From: Candidatus Babelota bacterium
GTDB taxonomy: Bacteria > Babelota > Babeliae > Babelales > Vermiphilaceae
Direction of reading: 5' to 3'
Length of the DNA: 64,000 nucleotides
Assembly (NCBI GenBank): GCA_029262575.1
Contig: JAJCZC010000013.1
Span: forward strand, 62,001 to 126,000
Position numbers and translations under genes: made by a program. The notes below the pieces were generated by a model that had not been told where the DNA came from, made no database searches, and worked only from the letters and a program-made list of their open reading frames with translations. How positions within the stretch are numbered: the first letter of the stretch is position 1; the number at the start of each line of letters is the position of its first letter. Positions 8,193 through 15,252 of the stretch are shown piece by piece.

Positions 8193-9563
8193 TTATTTGC
8201 CCACGCAAAACTCTCTGAACACCTTATCCATCGCATCTTCACTCACGCTTTTGCCCGTTAATGCACTCAATTCAGCAATAGCATCTTGCAGATGAATTGA
8301 TAGTAGTTCATAAGCAATGTTGTTAGTAAATAAAGGCAATGTTTGTTGTAGTTTTTGTTCAACATTAAGGAGCAAGTTGAATTGACGCTTGTTGAGCAAA
8401 AAGGGCGATGCAATTGAGCTCAGTAGTTGCTCTATTTTTTGTTCGATTGCTTGTTCAACATGAGCGATGTTTACATTTTCAGTTGTCGAAACATTGATTG
8501 CTTTTTTACACGTAAAATCGGTGATGTTTGGTAAATCAGATTTGTTAAATATGGTAATGATTTTATCCGGATGCTCATTGGCAATTTTTTGATAAATATT
8601 TTTTTCTTGTGCGTTCATTTCACGTGATGCATCGATAACGAGCAAAATAATATCGGCCGATTGTGCTTCTTTGAGAGAACGCTCAATGCCTTCTTGTTCA
8701 ATAATGTTATCAGTGTTGCGCAAACCTGCCGTATCGATCAATGTCCAATAATTTTGTTCCTTATACATCCCGGCTTCAATCACATCACGCGTGGTGCCGG
8801 CAATGTGCGTAACGATTGCACGATCTTTTTGCAGTAATGCATTAAATAATGATGATTTGCCTGCGTTAACTGAGCCAATTATGGCAATGCGAATACCTTG
8901 GCGAATGCGTTGTTGTTGATCAAAGCTTATTTTTAGTTGATCAATAGTTACAGAGGTGTTGTTGATGATATCTTTAATTTGATCACCAAATTCCATGTCC
9001 TCTTCGTCGATAAATTCAAAACTTGCTTGGCAGAATGCGAGTGCTTTCAGCAGATCTTGCTCAATGTTGATGATCCATTGGGATAAGCTTCCTTTAACTT
9101 GTGCCAATGATTGCTTGAGTGCAAGCTGTGTATTGGCATGAATTAGCTCGTTAATGGCTTCTGCTTGTATCAAATCCATTTTATCGTTCATCACGGCACG
9201 CTTGCAAAATTCGCCTTCACGGGCTAAACGTGCACCATGTTTTATGGCTAGTGCAATGATGTCTTGCACAATGAATTGATTGTTGTGTGAAGTTATTTCT
9301 ACCACATCCTCCCCGGTGAATGTGCGTGGGCCATGCATAATCAAAAACATTACATGGTCAACCACGCTGTTATCCTGATCAATCACGTGGCCTGCATGAA
9401 TAGTGTGTGTTGGCACAGCGTCGATTGTTTTATTGTTTGGCAATCGACTTAATTTGGTCGCAATGTTTAATGCTTCCGGGCCGGATAATCGTAACAATGC
9501 AATTGCGCCGCTGCCACGAGGTGTGCATTGTGCAATGATTGTCTGTGTTTCGGGATTGATCAT
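8193..9563 (-). CDS. mnmE: tRNA uridine-5-carboxymethylaminomethyl synthesis GTPase MnmE
   Basis: MnmE works with MnmG to modify the wobble uridine (cmnm5U34) of tRNAs. At 456 residues it has full family length. Visible are the N-terminal folate-binding domain (TIIAQCTPRGSGAIALLRLSG), the inserted G domain with P-loop GSVNAGKSSLFN near residue 225, the switch region AGTTRDV, DTAGLR and the specificity motif NKSD. The essential C-terminal Cys motif FCVGK ends the protein. It follows jag on the same strand, with 29 bases between them, a common bacterial arrangement. Its 3' end is duplicated about 870 bases downstream. Confidence 0.96.
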   Translation of the reverse strand: MINPETQTIIAQCTPRGSGAIALLRLSGPEALNIATKLSRLPNNKTIDAVPTHTIHAGHVIDQDNSVVDHVMFLIMHGPRTFTGEDVVEITSHNNQFIVQDIIALAIKHGARLAREGEFCKRAVMNDKMDLIQAEAINELIHANTQLALKQSLAQVKGSLSQWIINIEQDLLKALAFCQASFEFIDEEDMEFGDQIKDIINNTSVTIDQLKISFDQQQRIRQGIRIAIIGSVNAGKSSLFNALLQKDRAIVTHIAGTTRDVIEAGMYKEQNYWTLIDTAGLRNTDNIIEQEGIERSLKEAQSADIILLVIDASREMNAQEKNIYQKIANEHPDKIITIFNKSDLPNITDFTCKKAINVSTTENVNIAHVEQAIEQKIEQLLSSIASPFLLNKRQFNLLLNVEQKLQQTLPLFTNNIAYELLSIHLQDAIAELSALTGKSVSEDAMDKVFREFCVGK

Positions 9564-9592
9564 AACATTCCATTTAATTTTAGCTGGCGGCT

Positions 9593-10156
9593 CTACTGCC
9601 CAGTCGTCAACACAACTTTGAAGCCTTTGAGTGGGCGCTTAAAGTTATTGCGTGCAGACTGCAAAAGTAAGTGTGCGCAATTGCGGAACAATGCGCGATT
9701 TTTTTCTTCTTCGGTGAACACAGGTTTTGTAAAGGTAACCTTTAAATGATAGCGTTGCGGCTCAAGAACAAATTTTGCATGGTCTGCTCCAAGGTTGTGC
9801 AAAAGGTCATTCAGCCAGGTTTGTGCAAATTTTACCATGTTCTCATTCCAAGGCTCAGTGCTTTCTTGTGTGCGTGGGCGTGGTGCAACAGGAGCTTTTT
9901 TTGTTTTAGCTGCTACTACCGGTTTTTCGACAATCTTTTTAGGGCGTTGTTTTTGTGTTTGATGCGAAGGGCGCTCTTTTTTTCGTTCTTCTTGATAAAA
10001 TAATGAAACTTTTGCTGATTTAGTGGTAAAACCGAACATGTTTTTTTGCGGATGTTCATTGATACGGACGGAAAATTCAGTTGGTTGTTCTGCGCGTTTC
10101 CAAGCGCAATCAATAGCTTTAGCGATTGACGAGCCTTCTTGAACGATAGATTTCAT
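9593..10156 (-). CDS. jag: Jag/SpoIIIJ-associated RNA-binding protein, truncated form
   Basis: The start is the ATG at 10156, with AGAGGTG about 6 bases upstream; a GTG at 10165 lies inside that site and is rejected. The Jag N-terminal domain is clear at residues 1-52 (VQEGSSIAKAIDCAWK and NMFGFTTKSAKVSLFY). A basic, Pro-rich linker follows, then a KH-like region (WLNDLLHNLGADHAKFVLEP). The KH GxxG loop that grips RNA is not visible; its place is taken by an acidic KPVFTEEEKNR stretch. The usual C-terminal R3H domain is absent, since the protein ends soon after. The neighbouring mnmE supports the call, since yidC-jag-mnmE runs are common. RNA binding by this shortened form is uncertain. Confidence 0.8.
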   Translation of the reverse strand: MKSIVQEGSSIAKAIDCAWKRAEQPTEFSVRINEHPQKNMFGFTTKSAKVSLFYQEERKKERPSHQTQKQRPKKIVEKPVVAAKTKKAPVAPRPRTQESTEPWNENMVKFAQTWLNDLLHNLGADHAKFVLEPQRYHLKVTFTKPVFTEEEKNRALFRNCAHLLLQSARNNFKRPLKGFKVVLTTGQ

Positions 10157-10303
10157 AAAAATCACCTCTTTAAAACAAATAGAATTTGACGTTTTTACAT
10201 GGAATGCTGATTGTGGGAAAAAGTATGTATATATAGGTCAGATAATTAAAAAATAAGAATAGCATGGCATGTAGATAGGTCAAAAACGTGAATTAGAATA
10301 AAC

Positions 10304-10379
10304 TGGAGCGGAAAACGGGATTCGAACCCGCGACCTTTGCCTTGGCAAGGCAACGCTCTACCAGCTGAGCTATTTCCGC
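10304..10379 (-). tRNA. tRNA-Gly (anticodon GCC)
   Basis: Read on the minus strand the 76 bases fold as a complete cloverleaf. The acceptor GCGGAAA pairs with TTTCCGC. The D-arm is GCTCAGCTGGTAGAGC, the anticodon loop shows TTGCCAA with anticodon GCC, and the T-arm is CGGGTTCGAACCCG. The discriminator is T and the CCA end is encoded in the DNA (10304-10306). It stands alone between jag and ruvA. Confidence 0.97.
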
Positions 10380-10525
10380 ATCGATATAATCAGTAAAAAT
10401 GTACCATTCATACGTATTTTGTCAAACATTTATCGCATTTTAGAACAAAAACAGCTAAATTCCCTAACTCTAGGCAGATGGGGCAAAATGGGGTAATTTG
10501 ATAAAAACTGCAAAAGGAATATAAA

Positions 10526-11125
10526 ATGATACATACGATTTCAGGTAAAGTTACCGCACAAAATGATGCGGTTGTCACAATTGAGGTTGGAGGTTTGGGT
10601 TTTGGTGTTGCTGTTCCTTCCACCATGCATGTTGCAGTGGGGCAGGAGACGAGTATGCATGTGCATATGCACTGGAACCAAGAAAATGGCCCTTCATTAT
10701 ATGGTTTTGCCAAAGAGCTTGATAAAACGGTGTTTTTATTGATTACCAGCTGCTCTGGTGTTGGCCCAAAGATTGCTATGGCGGCATTAGCTCAACTTGG
10801 CGGATCGGGATTTGTGCAAGCTGTGCAACAGGCAGATGATAAAATGCTCAGCAAAATTAGTGGCATTGGCGCAAAAAAAGCAGAGCAGATGATTGTGCAA
10901 TTGAAGCACAAGGTGTCTAAACTGCTCAAGTCGGGCGTTGAATTTGAGGGTGCTGAACACATTGCCGATCTGCATAATGTCACTGAAGTGCTTGAATCGC
11001 TTAATTATTCACGGCGTGAAATTGATGCAGCGGTCAATTGGTTGCAAGGCCAAAATAAGGGTGCAGTAATTCCATTTGATAAGATGGTGCGGCAGGCGCT
11101 TTCGTTCTTGGCCAAAAAGGCGTGA
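10526..11125 (+). CDS. ruvA: Holliday junction DNA helicase subunit RuvA
   Basis: RuvA binds four-way junctions as a tetramer and loads the RuvB motor for branch migration. The 199-residue length is normal. Domain I is the OB fold (MIHTISGKVTAQNDAVVTIE). Domain II has two helix-hairpin-helix motifs (SCSGVGPKIAMAAL and ISGIGAKKAEQMI). Domain III, which contacts RuvB, is at the C-terminus (VLESLNYSRREIDAAVNWL). The ATG has a good AAAAGGAA ribosome binding site. ruvB and ruvC are not in the window. Confidence 0.95.
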   Translation: MIHTISGKVTAQNDAVVTIEVGGLGFGVAVPSTMHVAVGQETSMHVHMHWNQENGPSLYGFAKELDKTVFLLITSCSGVGPKIAMAALAQLGGSGFVQAVQQADDKMLSKISGIGAKKAEQMIVQLKHKVSKLLKSGVEFEGAEHIADLHNVTEVLESLNYSRREIDAAVNWLQGQNKGAVIPFDKMVRQALSFLAKKA

Positions 11126-11282
11126 GGTTTATACCGATTTAAAAAAGTATGAGTTATGCTACGATTGTGGTGTGGTTGAGTTGATACTCATTTTTAATCA
11201 AAATTATAACGGATTGCTGCATATAAAATTTGCAAGATTCCTCAACAACTATTTATCATCTATTTAACCAACGGAGAAACGT

Positions 11283-12599
11283 ATGAATCTACTTGCAACA
11301 TTGAGCTTGATAAAAAATAGTATGGATCTACCTGTGACTATATTATTTTTCATCGTTGGCATTATTCTCACACTCAAAACGAGATTTATTCAAATTCGCG
11401 CATTGCCCAAATTTATTGATCTCATCAAAAGAGGTGTTGCGCGCAAAGAGGTCGTCAATAAGCAGGGTGATGTTAAAACCATTGACACGTTTCATGCATT
11501 ATTCACCGCAATGTCCACCACCATTGGTATTGGTAATTTAGTAGGGCCAACGGTTGCCATATTTGCGGGTGGGCCAGGTGCCATGTTTTGGTTATTGCTC
11601 TATATCTTTTTAGGATCGGTTACCAAATTCACCGAAGTTGTGTTTGCTATGATCACACGTATTAAAACCGATAATGGCTATATCATCGGTGGACCAATGC
11701 AATACCTTAAACATGTTTCTCATTTTTTTGCCAATTGGTTTATGTATGTGATGACAGGTTTGTTTATTGGTTGGTCGATGGTGCAATCAAACACATTGGC
11801 AGAAATGTATGCCCAAGAGGGTGTGCCAGAATGGATAACCGGTTTGGGCTTGGCAATCATTACGTTTTATGTATTGATGGGTGGCGCAAAACGTGTGGGT
11901 GAATTTGCGGCAAAATTAGTACCAATTATGTTTTTCTTCTATATTTCGTTTGCATTATTGATTTTGTTTCAAGATATTGCTGCGTTGCAAGATGCATTGT
12001 TTAAAATTGGACAATGTGTTCTAACGCCAGCGGCTCCTGTTGGCGGTTTTGTTGGCGCTACTGTGATGCAGGCAATTAGGTGTGGCCTTTATAGAGGTGT
12101 GTTTATCACGGAAGCAGGATTGGGCACTTCATCAATTGCACATGCAATGGCAGACACAGAAAATCCAGTTGATCAAGGTGTGCTTGCAATGTTTTCCATG
12201 GCAGCCGATGCCTTATTGGCATTAATTTCAGGATTAATTGTATTGGTGACAGGTGTGTGGGAGCACGGTGTGTTTCGTTCCACGATGATTTATGAAGCAT
12301 TCAAAGTTAGTGCACCAGCGTTGGGGCAATTTGTGTTGATTGTGAGTATTTCATTATTTGTGATCACCACTATTATTGGCAACGCTTTTAATGGTCGCCA
12401 AACATTTGCATCGATTACCAACTTTAAATACGTTAATGTGTATGTTTGGTTCACCGTTGTGATGACCTTTGTTGGTTCAATGATTCATGTTGAACTTGCA
12501 TGGATCATCATGGATATTTTAATTACGTTGGTAGCGATTCCAAATTTGATTGGCATAACTATTTTGGCCATGCGACGACCAGAAGAATTGAGGCTATAA
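11283..12599 (+). CDS. Sodium:alanine/glycine symporter (AGCS family)
   Basis: This 438-residue inner-membrane protein has about ten hydrophobic segments and belongs to the AGCS family, which imports alanine or glycine with Na+. Diagnostic stretches are GIGNLVGPTVAIFAGGPGA near residue 80, YIIGGPMQYL near 135, RVGEFAAKLVP near 205 and EAGLGTSSIAHAMA near 280, the last followed by PVDQGVLAMFS. The ATG follows CGGAGAA. A GC-rich hairpin lies just after the stop. An amino-acid importer fits a parasite with limited biosynthesis. The exact substrate cannot be told from sequence. Confidence 0.9.
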   Translation: MNLLATLSLIKNSMDLPVTILFFIVGIILTLKTRFIQIRALPKFIDLIKRGVARKEVVNKQGDVKTIDTFHALFTAMSTTIGIGNLVGPTVAIFAGGPGAMFWLLLYIFLGSVTKFTEVVFAMITRIKTDNGYIIGGPMQYLKHVSHFFANWFMYVMTGLFIGWSMVQSNTLAEMYAQEGVPEWITGLGLAIITFYVLMGGAKRVGEFAAKLVPIMFFFYISFALLILFQDIAALQDALFKIGQCVLTPAAPVGGFVGATVMQAIRCGLYRGVFITEAGLGTSSIAHAMADTENPVDQGVLAMFSMAADALLALISGLIVLVTGVWEHGVFRSTMIYEAFKVSAPALGQFVLIVSISLFVITTIIGNAFNGRQTFASITNFKYVNVYVWFTVVMTFVGSMIHVELAWIIMDILITLVAIPNLIGITILAMRRPEELRL

Positions 12600-12606
12600 C
12601 AGAAAT

Positions 12607-12627
12607 GGGCTCGCGCAACACGAGCCC
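12607..12627. terminator. Hairpin, probable terminator
   Basis: The perfect stem GGGCTCG / CGAGCCC with a 7-base loop lies 8 bases after the symporter stop and before the convergent gene ending at 12660. The T run after it is short, so termination strength is uncertain. Confidence 0.55.
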
Positions 12628-12659
12628 AACTTTATTAGTTAGTTAAAGTAATTAATGGA

Positions 12660-13313
12660 TTACGCGTCGGGCGCTGCAGCATGCTGACTAATAAATGCCT
12701 GCATTAATGCAAAACTGCGCATTGCATGTTCTCTTTGGTTGATTTCTTGTTCCGTGAGTTTTTTGCCAGCAACCTCTTTTGCATTCAATGTTCTGATGGT
12801 TGCAATATTTTCGCGAATTTCTTTCATCAGTTCGGTTTGTTCGGCTTCTGCATCAAGTTGTTGGTTGGCGCGACGTACTTGGATTTGTTGAACTGCTGCT
12901 TGCAGCTCTTTTTCTTCATTTGGGAACCAGTTTACTACTTTTTGTCCGCAGGCAGACCCAACAACTCCAAAAAAGTGACCTACAAAATTTTCTGCTCCAG
13001 CCATAGTAAGTCTTTTTCCTGATTTTGTACTGAAGAGTTTATCTTCTTCTAGCTGTTTTTCTAGAAGTTTTTTCTGGGTATAGCTCACCATTATATTTGT
13101 AAGGACATTTACTCCTTGTAGTTCATCGGCGGTTTTAGGGCGCGGGATGTGGCCTGCGAGCCCAGATGTTTCCCACCAGCTTTCTTGTACATTAGGAACT
13201 TCAGTGTATTCCTGTTCGGTATTATCAGATGAGCTGCTCGCATTCGTACCGAGATTCATAGCTAATCCGGAGCAACTTACTAACAATAAAGAAACTGCTA
13301 ATAATTTTTTCAT
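12660..13313 (-). CDS. Secreted protein, paralogue of its upstream neighbour (217 aa)
   Basis: The protein has a signal peptide (MKKLLAVSLLLVSCSGLAM), cleaved after SGLA or lipidated at the Cys of LLVSC. A Ser-rich stretch follows (NASSSSD). The C-terminal two thirds are helical: AENFVGHFFGVVGSACG, a heptad-rich charged segment and a LTEQEINQREHAMRSFALMQ ending. It shares this layout with the gene at 13337-13714 (NGADSFGKAVGGEVGK, then a charged coiled coil, then LNEKEMAQRDN). The two are therefore tandem paralogues, 23 bases apart, and probably one operon. No known domain is recognised. Confidence 0.78.
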   Translation of the reverse strand: MKKLLAVSLLLVSCSGLAMNLGTNASSSSDNTEQEYTEVPNVQESWWETSGLAGHIPRPKTADELQGVNVLTNIMVSYTQKKLLEKQLEEDKLFSTKSGKRLTMAGAENFVGHFFGVVGSACGQKVVNWFPNEEKELQAAVQQIQVRRANQQLDAEAEQTELMKEIRENIATIRTLNAKEVAGKKLTEQEINQREHAMRSFALMQAFISQHAAAPDA

Positions 13314-13336
13314 GTAATATCCTTAGTTAAGTGTTT

Positions 13337-13714
13337 TTAATTTCCTTGTTTTTCCATGAGCACAGCAATGCATAATTTTATATTATCCCGTTGTGCCATC
13401 TCTTTTTCATTCAATCCACTCTCTTGATCTTTTTTATCAAGGTCGCCTAAATTTTTAATTAAGTTTAAGCGTTCTGCACGTTCTTGGAGTTCGAGTTCTT
13501 CCTTTTTAAGTTTAATATTTGCTACAGCCTCTTTGAGCGTGTTTTCACTTGAAAATATTTTTGCAACGCTACTCACAAGAGTTTTGCCTACTTCGCCGCC
13601 AACGGCTTTGCCAAAACTATCGGCTCCATTAAACGCTAATTTTTTTAAGCCTTCATCACCATTAGCACATGTAACCGAACTTAAAAATAATAAACAAAAT
13701 ATGCTTCTCTTCAT
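13337..13714 (-). CDS. Small secreted helical protein (125 aa)
   Basis: This is the first gene of a two-gene minus-strand unit. The ATG at 13714 follows AAGGAAAG. The signal peptide is MKRSIFCLLFLSSVTCANGD, where the Cys could be a lipidation site but the lipobox is poor. A glycine-containing helix (FGKAVGGEVGKTLVSSV) is followed by a Lys/Glu-rich coiled coil. It is a shorter paralogue of the downstream gene and lacks that protein's N-terminal extension. The function is unknown. Confidence 0.75.
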   Translation of the reverse strand: MKRSIFCLLFLSSVTCANGDEGLKKLAFNGADSFGKAVGGEVGKTLVSSVAKIFSSENTLKEAVANIKLKKEELELQERAERLNLIKNLGDLDKKDQESGLNEKEMAQRDNIKLCIAVLMEKQGN

Positions 13715-13875
13715 ATGAACTTTCCTTATTTTGAAGGCGTAACATTTTTTAGTAGTATATCAGTAATTTCTTTTTTAAAAAAATAGGTGCATTCATTTTC
13801 TTAGTCGTGTTTGTCAAACATTAAAATATTGCGTATTCTTGCATGCAAGTTTAATTTTTATCAAAGGATGTTTTT

Positions 13876-14508
13876 ATGCGTCATATTTTATTAGCAAGCT
13901 TGTGTGTTTTGTCGTTGCACGCTGTACCAGCAAATGCTGTACCAGCAAATGCTGTGCCAGCAAATGATGTGCCAGCAAATGATGTGCCAGTTGAATCGCC
14001 AAATAAGGATCGTATTGTTCGCTATGATGAGCGTAATGATTATGCTGGTAGTCATTTTGATTATGCTGCAATGATGCAATATAGTGCACAAAAATTTGAG
14101 CAATTTGCTGAGCGAATTCAGGCATTTGTTGCTTCACAAAATGATGAAGGCATAACATTAACCAACGAAGATGAGCAAACCGATTTTGTGATTGCTTATG
14201 GTTATTTTTTAATTGCATTGTTCCGCATGCGCCAAGAAGCTGCATGTATTATTGATGAAAATGCTGCAAGCATTCCATCAGCTGTTTGGGGCTCAATGGG
14301 TCCTCTATTTTCAATCTTCCCTAAAGATTTGCAAATTGAAGCATTGGGCGAAATTATTGAATATATCCAAGATAATGGCAATGATGAATGGGCTGCAACA
14401 GAGCGTTTAGAGCTATATAAACCATCATCTGAGTGGGCAGCATTACGTGCAGAAGTTTCAGATAATTTTGTACAATTTTTAAAGGATATTGCAAAAACAT
14501 TGCAGTAA
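13876..14508 (+). CDS. Secreted protein with N-terminal VPAN repeats (210 aa)
   Basis: The ATG has an AAAGGA ribosome binding site. A signal peptide (MRHILLASLCVLSLHAVPA) runs straight into five copies of a 5-residue AVPAN/DVPAN repeat. The rest is a helical, acidic domain with no recognisable motif. The strong terminator behind it points to an independent, probably well expressed transcript. The repeats could be a flexible spacer between the membrane and the folded domain. The function is unknown. Confidence 0.78.
   Translation: MRHILLASLCVLSLHAVPANAVPANAVPANDVPANDVPVESPNKDRIVRYDERNDYAGSHFDYAAMMQYSAQKFEQFAERIQAFVASQNDEGITLTNEDEQTDFVIAYGYFLIALFRMRQEAACIIDENAASIPSAVWGSMGPLFSIFPKDLQIEALGEIIEYIQDNGNDEWAATERLELYKPSSEWAALRAEVSDNFVQFLKDIAKTLQ
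13921..13990 (+). repeat. 15-bp tandem repeat inside a coding region
   Basis: There are four full copies and one partial copy of GC(A)TGTRCCAGCAAAT-like 15-mers, with one or two substitutions between copies. They are in frame and encode (A/D)VPAN. Being near-identical, they could change copy number by slippage without breaking the frame. Confidence 0.85.
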
Positions 14509-14526
14509 AATTTACAGGTAAATTGT

Positions 14527-14576
14527 AAAATTCCCCACCAACTTATAAAAAATACAAAGTTGGTGGGGAATTTTTT
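14527..14576. terminator. Strong bidirectional terminator
   Basis: A long perfect stem (AATTCCCCACCAACTT against AAGTTGGTGGGGAATT, 12-base loop) is followed by T6 on the plus strand and by A/T-rich sequence on the minus strand. It separates the VPAN-repeat gene from the convergent ybeY. Confidence 0.88.
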
Positions 14577-14604
14577 ATAATTTACCCAAAAAAAAGTTGC
14601 TCAG

Positions 14605-15048
14605 TTATTTGAGCTCGTTAAGCAAAAATGCTTCCTGTTTCTTCATCACTTCATAATCGGTGTCTTCAATGTGGTCATAGCCAAGCAAATGACATATGCC
14701 ATGCACTAATAAAACATTCATGCGGTTATCAAAGTTCATCTGCCAGCGATCAAGGTCATCATGCACAAATTGTGGGCATATAATGATATCGCCTAGGTTT
14801 TTATCATCCTCATATTCTACATCAATACGATCGCCTACAGTAAGTTCATGATAAGGAAACGACAAAATATCGGTGATTTTGTCTTTGTCGCGATATTGTT
14901 GGTTATAATTTTGCATTTCATCTGGGGTTACCAGGATTATGCTGATATCAAAATCGGTATAATCTAACGTGTTCAATATTGTTTGTGTGTTTTGCTCTAA
15001 TGCTTGTGTGTCTACTGTGAATGTTTGATCATTTTTGATGAGTATCAT
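14605..15048 (-). CDS. ybeY: Endoribonuclease / rRNA maturation factor YbeY
   Basis: YbeY is a zinc-dependent endoribonuclease needed for 16S rRNA 3'-end maturation and ribosome quality control. The diagnostic metal site HGICHLLGYDH lies near residue 120, with the three zinc-binding His residues spaced as in the family. DKITDILSFPY near residue 56 is the other conserved block. At 147 residues the length is normal. The ATG at 15048 follows AAAGGACC. It lies downstream of valS on the same strand, across a 204-base spacer containing a repeat element. Confidence 0.94.
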   Translation of the reverse strand: MILIKNDQTFTVDTQALEQNTQTILNTLDYTDFDISIILVTPDEMQNYNQQYRDKDKITDILSFPYHELTVGDRIDVEYEDDKNLGDIIICPQFVHDDLDRWQMNFDNRMNVLLVHGICHLLGYDHIEDTDYEVMKKQEAFLLNELK

Positions 15049-15153
15049 GGTGGTCCTTTAGGAGAAGGTATATAACTTTTTGTTTTTTCCAAGAGGGCAT
15101 TACTTATGAGAAAAAGTTTAACAATGTTGTAAGGTGCAATAACAATAGTTTCT

Positions 15154-15217
15154 CCCTGAGTTGAGCGAGCCTGTCCGCCGTAGCCTCGGCGAAGGCTGGG
15201 AGCGAAGTATCGAAAGG
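15154..15217. repeat. GC-rich palindromic repeat element between valS and ybeY
   Basis: A GC-rich block in an AT-rich spacer contains nested complementary arms such as AGCCT-CGGCGA-AGGCT, bounded by CCCTGAG and CGAAAGG. It resembles REP-like sequences (the CCCTGAG...CGAAGGG type) seen scattered in intergenic DNA of many bacteria. A related short copy lies on the other side of valS. The remainder of the 204-base spacer shows nothing else. Confidence 0.6.
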
Positions 15218-15252
15218 TGTTCCTTTTCTTTAAATGAATTCGTATAAGTCTA

